Shown: piece after piece, positions 10,411 to 21,385 of the stretch
Numbering within the stretch: position 1 is the stretch's first letter
Layout: each line of letters opens with the position of its first letter
The notes under the pieces: generated by a model
Told to the model about the DNA's origin: nothing
Seen by the model: the letters and a program-made list of their open reading frames with translations, nothing else
Database searches by the model: none
Source: Protea cynaroides
Taxonomy: Eukaryota; Streptophyta; Magnoliopsida; Proteales; Proteaceae
Assembly (NCBI GenBank): GCA_028583415.1
Contig: CM053266.1
Span: 37,815,758-37,879,757 of the forward strand
Direction of reading: 5' to 3'
DNA length: 64,000 nt
Position numbers and translations under genes: made by a program

Positions 10411-10562
10411 AGTAGTATTGACTGATCGGATATCGTTGAAATTGGGTTCATGTTTCATTCGCAAGAAAAATGTTGTCACTGTGAATGGATGGTTGATGTT
10501 AGCAAACTGCAGATCTATCAATATCGAAATTCAGGAACAAGTAGTGATAGTGGCTGGAGGCC

Positions 10563-11456
10563 AGTAAGATTGTTAGTTTCATGTTACGAATTCCAAAACA
10601 CTGTCATCTCAATTCGGCGCAATCAGATCATGTTACGAATTCCAAAGCGCACTGTCAGCTCAATTCAGCAGCTCAATTCGGATGTTATGAATTCCAAAGC
10701 GCACTGTCAGCTCAATTCGGTGCAATTCAATCCGGCGCAACCAGATTCATGTTACGAATTTCAAAGCACTGTCAGTTCAATTCGGCGCAAGTGGGCAATT
10801 GGAAATAGTAGTCAATCAGTCACCATTATGATCGTACTGTACGGACGATTTCTTAGATTTTGAAATATGGAGGTTATGTTAAACGAGACACCCTGAGTGC
10901 TGTGCTTCTTCTCCATTATTCTCCATCCTTCTGCGGGGAAGGGGGAACTGGCGGAGGATGCAGCGATGGAGCCACGGTCATCGCGATAGTGGCGACATTG
11001 GATTTAGTGGATGTCGATGTCACACTGTGGAGGTTGTAGAAACAGAGGAGGCGGAATCCATGGGTAAGGAAATCAGAGCGGAGAAGAAGAAATCTGTTTT
11101 TGATTTTGTTTCACTACTTGGTTTTTCTACCAAGAATAAGTTGTGAATCCGTTGCGGAAGGTGGAAGAGAGAAGGTCTCATTTGGGAAAATTAGGGAAGG
11201 CCGAGAGAGAGCAGAGCGGCGGATATCGGGAGAGAAAGGGAGAAAGCCGAAGGAGGAGCTCGAATCAGGTGACGGGATTTCAGGGTTTGTCAGAGAGGGT
11301 GAAGATTTAGAGATGGGTCTCCTGGGTTCTGGTTGAGCTAGAGAGAGGGGAAGCTAAGGAGAGGCCGGCGGGTTTTGAGGGTTGAGAGGAGGGCTTGAGG
11401 GTGCTTCAGCCAGATCGGGGAGAGAGTGAGATGGTGAAACAAAAGAAGAGGAAGAT
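10563..11456 (+). repeat. Module C, copy 2: 46-bp tandem block plus leader
   Basis: The tandem block 10563-10800 has about five units of the same 46-bp type as copy 1. The leader at 10801-11456 is nearly identical to 5603-6260. Similarity to copy 1 ends abruptly after GAGGAAGATCA at about 11458, where unrelated LTR-like sequence begins. Confidence 0.85.
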
Positions 11457-11460
11457 CAAA

Positions 11461-12326
11461 GAGGTAATATCAAGGTAAAGGTTTTTAGTTATTTTACCTT
11501 GTCCAGTCTCACTGTCTAGTCTACTGTTTGGTCTCACTTTTCAGCAACCGGACAGTGCACCCAGACAACTTAAAATACTCACTTATGAGTTGTCCGGTCT
11601 CATGGGTTATGCTACCGGACAAGAGACGGACAAACCCAGAATCGAATATGAAAATAGGAAACTTTCCTAGTTTGGGTGGACTCCTTTCCACACGAGAGTT
11701 AGAGTCTTTAAGGACACTCTCCTTTATATAAAGACCCTCTCCTTCAATTAAATCTCTTTATTGACTCTTCTAAAACCTTAGAGTTTGAGAGAGAGATCTG
11801 AGAGAGGAGCTCTGGAGAAGAAGAAGACTCTGAAGGAGAAGAAGGGAAGAAGGCTAGGCAAGGAGGGATCATTTCTCCAACAAGAACACTCCGTTGGTTT
11901 CCATCCACGTTTTGAAATCAACGGTAAGTTCCCTCATCCATTTTGTGGGTTAGATATGAATTGAGATTATAGCCACTGATGGTTAATGATCAATCCCATT
12001 ATCATGATTTGGCCATTGGTTTATCTAAATTCATTGTTGAACCTTGTAGTTTGGATGGTTCACAAAAACCTAGTGTTGATAATGTCATAGTAAACTAGGG
12101 TTACGGTTGAAGACGTAACCCTAACATGTTTCGGACCGAGAACGGTGTAGGTGAGCCCTAGAATGAGTTGACAGATCAACTTTGAAGAGAGACAAACCAA
12201 AGAGTTAACTCGGACACCTTCTGGAGCATTCTGGAATGCTTTCCGGAAGGCTCCGATGGCATCACTGGTAGACCAGTCAACAGACCGGAGATGCTACCGG
12301 ACAAACTCACAGAAAGTCTGTAATTG
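11461..12326 (+). mobile_element. LTR-like promoter/leader fragment
   Basis: Sequence unique to copy 2 of the composite repeat. It has a TATA-like CTTTATATAAAG at about 11721, an AG-rich leader (GAGAGAGAGATCTGAGAG, GAAGAAGGCTAGGCAAGG) and several CCGGACAA/TTGTCCGG motifs. The general build (TATA box, then GA-rich leader ending in a GAAGGCTAGG-type stretch) resembles the solo LTR at 61059-63456. No matching termini or target duplication were found, so the boundaries are those of the break in homology, and the LTR call is inference. Confidence 0.35.
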
Positions 12327-12462
12327 TGAGGAATCTGATTTAGGAAGCGATCCCTGAAATCTCAGCTTGACTGGAGCCCAAATAAGTGAGTTCTCTCACC
12401 TGAATTGAATTGTTCTTATTGCTGGTTTAGGTTTAGTATTCATGTTGTACAGTTAAAGAAGT
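12327..12462 (+). repeat. Direct repeat, second copy (partner 8286-8420)
   Basis: See the first copy. Homology stops at about 12462, where 8 kb of unrelated spacer begins before module A/B sequence resumes near 20520. Confidence 0.85.
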
Positions 12463-13631
12463 AACTTTTGTAAGTACAACTAAGACCCTACATTTGCTAT
12501 ATTATATAAACCCCGCACATTCATTTTTTGTTTAGGTTTTATCCCATCCCTATATAAAATTTATTACAGTCAAAATCATCCTTTTCCGTTAGAAATAATT
12601 CCTGATTTGTCCCCTATTCTTAAGGGTCTGGATAGTCTAGAACATTACAGAATTGCCATTACCTTTAAAATTTGAGTGGTTCCTCACTTGGGAGGGAGCA
12701 GGGTTCTATGACGCGGGTTGGGTCATGCACAGTTTTATTTCGATTAATCATCCGCATGGGCGATGACAGACATGAGGTTAAGGTACCTGCCTGGAGGGAT
12801 TGGAATGTGCAAACCAATTGATTCCCTACAGGTTCAATTATGAAACTTTGCAAACTTATTGTACCGGCCGAACAGGTCCATCAATGATCAAATACAGTTT
12901 CAGACTTATCTGATTTGTATTCTAAACTTACCAATTGTTCTTTCCTATATCATATGATTCTCTTGATTCTATTATTTGTTACATTTATTTCTGCTAGAAG
13001 TTTAGGAACCCTGTTATCCTTCAATTCACCTTCCCCAATCCATATGAATATCCATAACGAGGTACAATAAAACTAACCAATTTTTGCTCCCTCCCTTTAG
13101 GTTTCCAAGGGTCAGAATTGTCCAATTCTATGACATATTAATTCTCCCTAGCAAATCTAAAATTCAATGGCTTTCAATTAATTAGCAAATCTAAAATTTC
13201 ATTCAGCAACACCCCCCACCCCCAAACCTCGTAGAATTTCTTGATATTTTTTTTTGGGGGGGGGGGTGTCTATTGTTAAATGTTCCATGGATGTAAGTTT
13301 TGACAATGAACTAGGACCAAATTTCACGTATGGGAGGCTTGATGATGAGAAGCGAGTTTAGCAGTAGCATCCTGTAGCTGTTATTGGGTTATGTGTCTAT
13401 CAAATAGTGTATCCAGATTGTGATTTATTGACCATGTAATTTTAGTTGGACTTTTCTTTAGTAACAATTTTAATGTGACTTTTCTGATACATGAAGAATT
13501 TTTTCCCTTGCTCTCTATGTATCTCTAATTTTTAGATTTCATGGGGTGATACAATTTCTGTGTTAGATGATAAGGGTGCTTTCATGACCTTAGGTGTGCT
13601 TTTCAATTTAATATCTTTGACAAGGAGTTCC
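12463..13631. other. Spacer, no complete gene seen
   Basis: Contains a G run at 13255-13267 and a short direct repeat of TAGCAAATCTAAAAT near 13149-13198. A plausible acceptor at 13534-13535 (TTTTTAG) precedes a frame that runs into the KAS III-like block, so part of 13536-13631 could be its exon start. Confidence 0.4.
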
Positions 13632-13775
13632 TACAGGCTTGTAGGTAGGGGGTGCAAAGTAATTGGTTCTGGCTCAGCAGTACCAAATCTTCATATCTCG
13701 AAAACGATCTGGAAAAATTATTGAAACTGCAGAGGAATGGATTTCTGTTCACACTGGAGTTACGAGTTCTTTCAG
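13632..13775 (+). pseudogene. KASIII: KAS III (beta-ketoacyl-ACP synthase III) exon fragment with two frameshifts
   Basis: Seen: the plus strand reads YRLVGRGCKVIGSGSAVPNL then HIS. After a one-base shift it reads NDLEK. After a second shift it reads IIETAEEWISVHTGVTSSF, ending at CAG before GTAGCC. Known: the mature N-terminus of plant plastid KAS III has the order GCK-GSAVP-NDDL-EWIS-TGI, so the match covers about 50 residues. KAS III starts plastid fatty-acid synthesis by condensing acetyl-CoA with malonyl-ACP. Both lesions are single missing bases in A runs (TCGAAAACG and GGAAAAATT). They are either true pseudogene damage or homopolymer errors. No exon for the active-site Cys, His or Asn regions was found in the following 10 kb, so this is a fragment. 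Why it is here (capture or old duplication) is unknown. Confidence 0.65.
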
Positions 13776-14736
13776 GTAGCCTCATCCTCACAATCCATGC
13801 TAGAGCCATCATTGCCTCTTTTTTTTATTTTTAGTATGCGAACAGAGGTTAATATAAAATGTGGTAATGCTGCTGGTTGTTGATTCACACTATTCGGTGG
13901 TACCTACAATTGGTACTGAGCCAACTTTCAATTTTCTACCATGACCTAGCCACCTGTGTTTAACATTATGAATTTTTGCTATATTTGAAATAGAATCAAT
14001 AGTATTAGTAAGAGGAGAAAGGAATTGTAACTTCACCTTAATCCTACTGAAACATCAACAACTAGATGTAGTAGTATTGTAAGCTCTCCTAATGAAACTG
14101 ATTGGCCGCTAGAAGTAGCAATACATTAAGGGTTCATTAGTTCTTTCATTATTCTTAATGTGTACTGGATATTCATATCTTGGAATTTGGATTAGAAATT
14201 TTCCATCAATGTGTGAGTGTTAGCAGTATACTTATTGACATGGTTTGAGTTTTTGCTTCTTTGTACAAAGAATGCCTGTGAATTTTTCTTGTGATTAAGT
14301 GGTTCTTGTTAATATCCGTTTGCCTTTTGCATTGAAAATCATATGGTAGTATGCCATTCCACATTTTTATCTAACATATCTCTTACTAATTGCAAGCCTT
14401 GTCCTTCCTATGTATTATTTACCAACCTCTTAAGGTGACTGTTAAGGGTTTGGAGTTAACCTCTTAAGAGAGATCGTTTATGTTCTTGTTTCCACCCTTG
14501 TTTTAGAGTAGGCGTCTCATTTGATTCCTGAGCCTCCAATGGTTACCTTGAGAAGTATTATTCCTTCCTATAAGTTTGATATTGTGTTTTTTTTAAGGCT
14601 CTGTTTGTTTTCATGAAAAATGATGGGAAAAGAAAATTGTCTTGTAAAATGGGATTATTTTTCAGCATTTGTTTTAAAGCAAAATGCATTGAAAAAATAG
14701 AAAATTTTACATGGATGATAATTTTCATGTAAAATA
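13776..14736. other. Spacer, nothing supported
   Basis: AT-rich with no recognisable KAS III continuation, RNA gene or transposon terminus. Confidence 0.5.
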
Positions 14737-15000
14737 TCATTTGCGTAGAAAATTTTACTACAAAACAAACAAAACATTAATTAAATACCAACTTTAGCTG
14801 AAAAAAAAAAAACCAGAAATCTAATTCTTGTTAGAAAACAATGCCCTATAAAAAGCGACCAAAAAAAAGAAAAGAAAAAGAATTGTCTTTTGTCTGCATC
14901 TGAATACCAAAATCTATAGGAAAATAATTTATGCTTAGGTTGATGCATGTTGGGATTAATGTCTTTTGATGGTATTGTTTGGATTACATGTTAAGATTAA
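14737..15000 (+). repeat. Direct repeat, first copy (partner 16431-16700)
   Basis: Both copies carry AATACCAACTTTAG, an A-rich tract with AAAAGAAAAAGAA, AAATCTATAGGAA, then GCTTAGGTTGATGCATGTTG and TTTGGATTACATGTTAAGAT. About 1.7 kb separates them. Confidence 0.85.
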
Positions 15001-15707
15001 TCCCTTTTGATGGTATATGTTTGGATAACTTATATTTGGTTGTGGGATAATTTTTTGAAGTAATTTTGATGAGTTTATTTTTATTCTGGAGGTTGAACTT
15101 TAACCATTAATTGCCTAATCTGTTGCCGTGATGAACTTGAGTTGAATTTTGTACAATATTACACATTTGTTTGGGTTCGACACATTTCTTTGCTTTTATT
15201 ATTGTGGCTGCTGATTTTTGTTAGGCATTTCTTATCGGTGCTCACCTCTCATTACTTCGTACTGGTTCCTACTGCAGTTGAAAGTGTTTACGTTCAGATT
15301 TGCTTGTACACAATGGTCAATGCTACTAAGGGGCTGTCTATCACATGGTAAATTATATTGAAACATTTGGTATGCTTTTCCTTTTTTCCCTTATGATCAT
15401 GGATGATGGGCTTGCCTCTTTAGATATTGGGTAATGTATTTCCTCATCTACTAGAAAGGCATTGTAGGGTATCTCTTAGATGGGTCAAACTCGTTATTTG
15501 CATCACGCCGCCACCCAAAGGGTTCCAAGAATCCTAACCATCAAGATAGCTGTTGCTTTTGTATTCTATTGACTTCTTAGTTTTTTTTGCTCTTTTTTTT
15601 TTTTTTGATACAACACTGCCTGTTGAAAGACGTTCCATTAATTATTTATTTGAATGTGTAGTGTCTACTTCTGGGAGGTGCTTTAATGGTTGTTTAAGCA
15701 ACCATTT

Positions 15708-16130
15708 ATTCATGTTTTTCATTGACATACCCATGGCACAATTCATCATTAATTTGAATTCTTCATTTCCAGCTTCACAGAAGTTTATAGTACATGTGTT
15801 TGGTAGCATTCCTTGTCTAAACACAACCCCATGTAGCTGAAATGATTTGGTCAGCCATTGTGGAATTTAGAGATCAGAATTCTTATGAGAAACCTCCCTG
15901 ATCCCTGATCCCTGATCCCTGATCCCTGGTACATGATCCATGATCCATGATTGTGATTTGTGATCTGTGATCCTTGGCTACCTATTCATGTTTATTTCTT
16001 TCATTGACATACCTAGGGCATAGTTCGTCATTAATTTGTATTCTTCACTTCCGGCTTCACAGAAGTTTATAATACATGCGTTTGATAGCACTCACTTGTT
16101 TTATACAGCCCTATGTAGCTGAAATTATAT
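15708..16130 (+). repeat. Tandem duplication of about 280 bp with a CTGATCC heptamer array between the copies
   Basis: 15708-15850 and 15987-16130 share CATTGACATACC, TTCATCATTAATTTG-type sequence, AGCTTCACAGAAGTTTATA and CCATGTAGCTGAAAT-type sequence. Between them, 15896-15976 is a CCTGATC heptamer array that decays into CATGATC and TGTGATC. Confidence 0.85.
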
Positions 16131-16430
16131 AATCTCATTTCTCCATCGAACTTGAAGTATTAAAGCTTAGGGCTTCGAGAAGATATTGTTTTTTCTTTCA
16201 TAATTAGGTTTGTTGGTTGGTTGGTGCAGCTAATTAATGATATATTTGTTTGAGAAAAACTTATCCCACTTACAAATTGCTTTTTATATGGGCTCCACCC
16301 ATACTTTCCTTTTAGATTTGTATGTTATTTTAGAAAATGATTTGGCTATATTATGTTTATTTGGACCATGTTTGAGGGTTCAATAGAAAGCAAAGAATTT
16401 TTGACAACTTATTCAATTGAATGTAATGTT

Positions 16431-16700
16431 GATGGAAAATTACACGAAAACCAAATAGAAAACCAATCGAATACCAACTTTAGTTAAAAAAAATCAGAAA
16501 TCCATTTCTCCTTAGAAAAAAAAAATGCTTTTTTATAAAAAAAAACCACAAAAAGAAAAAAAAAAAAGAAAGAGAAAAAGAAAACTTTTCTCTGCATTTC
16601 AATACCGAAATCTATAGGAAGAGAATTTACGCTTAGGTTGATGCATGTTGGGATTAATGCTTATTGTTGGTATATGTTTGGATTACATGTTAAGATTATG
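16431..16700 (+). repeat. Direct repeat, second copy (partner 14737-15000)
   Basis: See the first copy. The A-rich tract is longer here. Confidence 0.85.
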
Positions 16701-18162
16701 TCTTTTGATGCTTATTTGATTTGCTTGGTTTGGTTTGGGTAAGTGTCTAATATGGTTTAGGGTTCAGGATTCAGTCTAACTTTAGACTATTTTGTTCAGT
16801 TGAAGAGTCTTTTAGTGCCTTCCTAACTAGAAAATCCCACATCACATAAGGTACCCCCATTTGCCTTAAGAAAAACTATAATAGATGGCCTTGAGGGGTC
16901 CCCATGATTCTTTGGAGAGCCGAGACTCCGTACAAATCCTCTAAGAAGCATGAGAGTTCGAATAGTTGATGTGACCTAAGTTGAGAGGACCTCACATTGC
17001 AAGCCCTTTGTATGGGGGTAAAAAGGCAGGTAGGTTACCTTTTTCTCTTTCTACAATTTGAAAACATATTTAGTGAATAGGGAGGGTGGATAATATAATA
17101 TTCTGTTTTATTGTTTTTGAAAATAAAACAAATGTTTTTGTAAGAGTATAAATATATTGGAGATTGCGAGGATCAAGGTGAGTTTAGGTTTACAATTTTG
17201 TCAAAGTAGATAAAGTGTATAAGGCCGCAAGCTGGATCGGAGGTATGCATTATATTTCTTATCTTTCAAAAGCAGGGGGGTAGAAGCATGCATAATTTTA
17301 ATTTCCGCTTAAACATGTCTAATTCACTTTCCAGTCATAATAATGACACGCGGTTAGTTTGACCCTGAACTGGAGTGAACTTAATAGCGATGTTAATATT
17401 TTTTGTACTGTCATTGAAATACGTAACTTATATATAGTTATGAACCGAAAGTCACACTGGTTATAGTGACTACACTTTTATCGATAATATATTCAGAATG
17501 TTGCTAAAAGTTTAGAACATTAAGGTTTAGGGGTTTAAAGTTTTTGGTGTTTTCAGAATTTTGGGTTTAGGGGTAGGTGTTGGCTAAATAATCATATTTA
17601 GTTTATGATTTTGCATAAATGCAATACAATTTTTTTTTTCACTTAGAAGGTAGAAAATAGGCTTTTGTAGAACATAGATCAAGTAAGTTTCCTTATATAT
17701 TCACTGAATAGTAAATGAGGGGCCATAGTTCGTCTGATGCAAAAATTAGGTGCTACCAATGGGTCTTTACTAATTAGAAGTGATAGGAACTCTGAGAAGA
17801 AAGGTCAAACCGCCCTCATTTAAAGCCCTTCGTACCCACGGGCAGCTCTAAACAGTTAGAAGGAAAAACACATCAATTAAAAAAAGCCAGTAAATAAGAA
17901 TAGTTCTAAACAATTAGACGACAAAAACAAAAGTAATTTAGACCATTTAAATGGCTACAATAAAACCCAAACATGCCCAAAAAATAAAAAAACTCAGAAA
18001 TTTATTAAATTCAAAACAAAAGTAGGTAGTTTAATTTTTCCTCCACAGTTTTCAAATTGGTAGATAAAAAGACGATTGCTATTGAGCAAAATCTGTATAA
18101 AAGCAGTTTCAGAATCATTTGGATATGTTTAAGGTACCTATAACTGGTTCTAGTAGCCTATG
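16701..18162. other. Spacer with short telomere-like patch
   Basis: TTAGGGGTTTAAAG and TTTAGGGGTAGG occur at 17517-17580. The remainder is AT-rich with nothing recognised. Confidence 0.5.
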
Positions 18163-18830
18163 ATGGGCAGACCTTCTTGAGCATTTCACTCGCATCATCT
18201 TTAATCCTCTTGTGCATTTGGGGTTCAATTTCTTCAGTTTCTTGGATCGACTTCCACATCAGAAGCAACAATGTCCACATATTTTATTGCCAAATTCAGC
18301 TGTTGCTTTTTCAAGTAGAAAGTCATGAACATCTTCAATGTCCTAAAGTCAGGCTCGTCACCCCTTTTCTTTATACTAAACATCTTTGATCATACCTTGA
18401 TTGAAGTAAGCCTCTATAAGGACCTTTGTCAACCAGACATGTTGAGCAGGCGGACTCCCATTCCTCAAAGCACTTCTTAAGGGCATTCATATCCCCCAAT
18501 CTAGAGAGAGCCTGAAGCCATGACCAAATAACTATTGTTGATGGTCTTTGGGAACGACAACTTTAAAGACTCCGAAACCTGATTGACTCCCAATGGATTA
18601 GAAGTCTGTGCCTAAACTGTCATTTTTTTTCCCTCGCAACAGCGTAAAAGTGCACTATAGGTTACCTTGGTTTTTCCATTTTCCTTATGATCGTTAAATT
18701 ATTTTTCGGGTGAAGCTACTGCTCGACTTTTGATAGAAGATCTATACATATTGCGTGGTCTCCATGGGTCAATTTCCTACCTCTCTTATCTACCCATTCT
18801 AATAGTTGATATGATGTGCCTTGATAACTA
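18163..18830 (-). pseudogene. P-class PPR protein pseudogene
   Basis: Read on the minus strand in three broken frames. The first block is YQLLEWVDKRGRKLTHGDHA followed by ICIDLLSKV (about 18817-18723). The second is LGDMNALKKCFEEWESACST (about 18510-18450). The third is DEPDFRTLKMFMTFYLKKQQ, then LNLAIKYVDIV (about 18355-18255). A final block, EIEPQMHKRIKDDASEMLKK, ends near 18168. Known: plant P-class PPR proteins of the mitochondrial/plastid type that contain W-D-RG-KLT-SDHA, G-M--AEK-F-EWES and SYD motifs have this order over about 500 residues. The middle is missing or scrambled, and several frameshifts and stops separate the blocks. An organelle RNA-binding role is therefore historical only. 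Confidence 0.65.
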
Positions 18831-20519
18831 ATATTCATCTGATCCAAAATATTGACAATTATAATCAAAACAGACGTTCTTGAACCCATGCCTTCTTTGC
18901 TTCTTTTCTCCTACTAAATAATTTTTCATTCATTACAAATTAGATAATTCCTAATATTTACCTTTTTTTTTCCCTCTCGGGAGGGAAGTTAATTTTGGTT
19001 AGGAGTGGCAAAATGATGGTTCACTGCTTTCCAGCTAAATTTCTTCGAATGTTTGAAGGCTTCTGTTTTGGTATTTCTGACATTCGTACCCAATGGGGAT
19101 GCCACGAATGGAACTGAATTTCTTCCAATTGTTTATTTTCATAGTTCTGTAGTTAGAGGAGACTTTAATTTGCTTTGTTTCTGTCCAGAAGTCCTATTCT
19201 AATATAATCTAATATGGAATGCTTGATTTTTGTCCGTTTCTCCTATCTGAAGTAAGATTCAAACTAGTAATAGGGGTTAAGGGTTTTGAGTGGCTACTTC
19301 ACCCCTCAAATGTATTTGAAGCCCTTTATTGGCAATGAATATCAACGATCTCTGGTTTTCTCTACAACCAGTGGAGTCTTGGTGTTTTATTTGTGGTATT
19401 TTTTCTAGGTTTTTTTATTTTTTATTTTATTTTTTATTTTTTCTGGTTTGGGTCTATCTCTATTGGATCCCTATTGGATCTTAGTATCAATATGAGGTCA
19501 TAAATTCTTCCAAGTTATTTCTCCACTTTGTTTTTCGATTCATATGCTCAACTTTTTTTTTTTTTTTTTCCTTTCAATTTTCGTACTCTGTTTTGGCTTC
19601 TATTTGATTATGCTGTTACATTTGGTTCTATCAATTTCAGTTTCTGCTTTGTTCTTTGAATCCATCTTATTGAACAACACCTAAATCTGTTTGATATTCT
19701 TCTGTTAAGAACACTTCACTGCTATTAACTTAAAAACCTATTAAGTTTAGGTTTTAGAGGAGTGCATATAAAGTGGTGTACATTGTACCATACAGATTGA
19801 GAGCTCAGAATAGTATTTGAGTGACATTGGCAACTTTAAAGCATTTGGACTATGAGTTTTGTACTAGTATGGTGTAAATAAAGAAAAAAGCTAATGATTT
19901 AGGCATTTGGATTTTTTTCTGTTTTGTTTTTGTTTTACACTAATTGTGATTGGCTGGTTTCATGATTGTTTGTCTGTGTGTTCCTTTATGTTGTAATCTT
20001 AAATGATTTAGGTATGCATTCATGTTCTTAACTAGTAATTTTTATTTTATTTTATTTTAATAGTTAAGTAACCAATCCTCCAAATTGGCATATTTTTTGT
20101 CGAATGGATAAAAGACTTTGGATTCTTTAATTGCAAGTTTTAACATATTTGATTACCTATAACTTTGTTAGAAAGTGGTATTTTTCTTTTACCACTTGGA
20201 TGCCACAACACTATAAAGGGCCAAATATCTTTGATATTTGCATGGACACCTTGACTGCTGAGTGCTTTGTGGTGCACTTTTTTGGTTTGAATGAAACACT
20301 GTTTTTCAATCGCAAGGTTCAAAGAACTAGGTTGTGGGGATTTATTTTCTTCCTTTCTAAAGGCTGTATCTATTAATGACTGTTGCCTCTGTTTTAGGTT
20401 CCCCTTTTTGTCAGTTATTTATTTCACAGCACCATAGTTTAAATCTGAAAATTAAAGAATAAACATTATATCATTCTTAATTAAAACCACATTTAGTTTA
20501 GAAACTCTATCCTTACTAA
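18831..20519. other. Spacer with weak module A remnant
   Basis: T-rich. 19795-19835 repeats GAGAGCT(C/A)AGAATAGTATTTG as in 9372-9400. Open frames at 20131-20376 have no family signature. Confidence 0.45.
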
Positions 20520-21385
20520 TTAGTAGAAGGTAAAATCAGTCTCAATTCCAACTCCAATACTTTCATGTTAAGCAAGAAACCCATTAGCTCTTGCTCTACT
20601 TGTACATCTAATTGAAATACACCCAGTTTAGGTCAGTCCAAAATAAGTGAGGGAAATAATAAAATAAGTTGTGTTTGTAACCATAGAACGTAGAAAAAAG
20701 TCAGAATAACATTAATGCACAATTAAATTGTTGAAATAAACTTAAAAGATAAAAATCGATGAAAATGATTGGTGATTGTGTGACATAGAGATGCAGAATA
20801 GGGGTATACTGTAGGCGGGCGGAGTTTTGTTGACTAGCGGAATAATTTTCTAGAAAATTTTAGGTACTTTGAATGAGTTTTAAGAATGTGTTAAAATTTT
20901 GAAAATATGTTGTGGATGTTTTTCATTTTTGCGTGGTAGAAATGTAGAAAACGTGAAAGGTGTTAGAAAAAAAATGAGAATATGTTTGGAAAATGATAGA
21001 ATGCGTTTGGAGAATAATAAAACGAATTATTGGAAAATAGAATATGTTTTTAAAAACTAGAACGGGTTGCGAAAAGGATAGAAAGTGTTATCGAAAAATC
21101 AAAACGTATTTCAAATTAAGAGAATGCGTTTAGAGAAACGCATTCTTGAAAATAAGAATAGGTTTTAGAAAATTAGAATGGGTTGTGAAAAGCATAGAAT
21201 GTGTTATTGAAAAACCAAAACGTATTCCAAATTAAGAGAATGCGTTTAGAGAATAATAAAATGCATTCTTGAAAATAAGAATAGGTTTTAGAAAATTAGA
21301 ATGGGTTGTGAAAATTAGAATGGGTTTAGGGTTTAGGGTTTAGGGTTTGGGGTTTGGGGTTTAGGGTTTAGGGTTTAGGGTTTTC
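20520..21385 (+). repeat. Module A remnant and module B copy 2, ending in an interstitial telomere block
   Basis: 20520-20605 matches the end of module A. From 20633, AGTCCAAAATAAGTGAGGG and AATAATAAAATAAG begin the B flank, followed by repeated AGAATGCGTTTAGAGAA-type units (20990-21290). The copy ends in nearly pure TTTAGGG/TTTGGGG units at 21321-21384. Here the telomere motif is the least drifted of all copies. Confidence 0.85.
21321..21384 (+). repeat. Interstitial telomere-type repeat (TTTAGGG)n
   Basis: About nine units, two of them TTTGGGG. Embedded in module B and flanked on both sides by unique sequence, so it is interstitial and not a chromosome end. Confidence 0.95.

Noticed and set aside
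16833..16885. snRNA-gene promoter (AATCCCACATCA resembling the plant USE, with a TATA-like ACTATAATAG about 33 bases on)
   Set aside because: No U1, U2, U4, U5 or U6 sequence follows at the expected distance. Similar words are common in plant LTRs.
21321..21384. True chromosome end
   Set aside because: The TTTAGGG block is short, contains variants, and has 21 kb or more of ordinary sequence on both sides.
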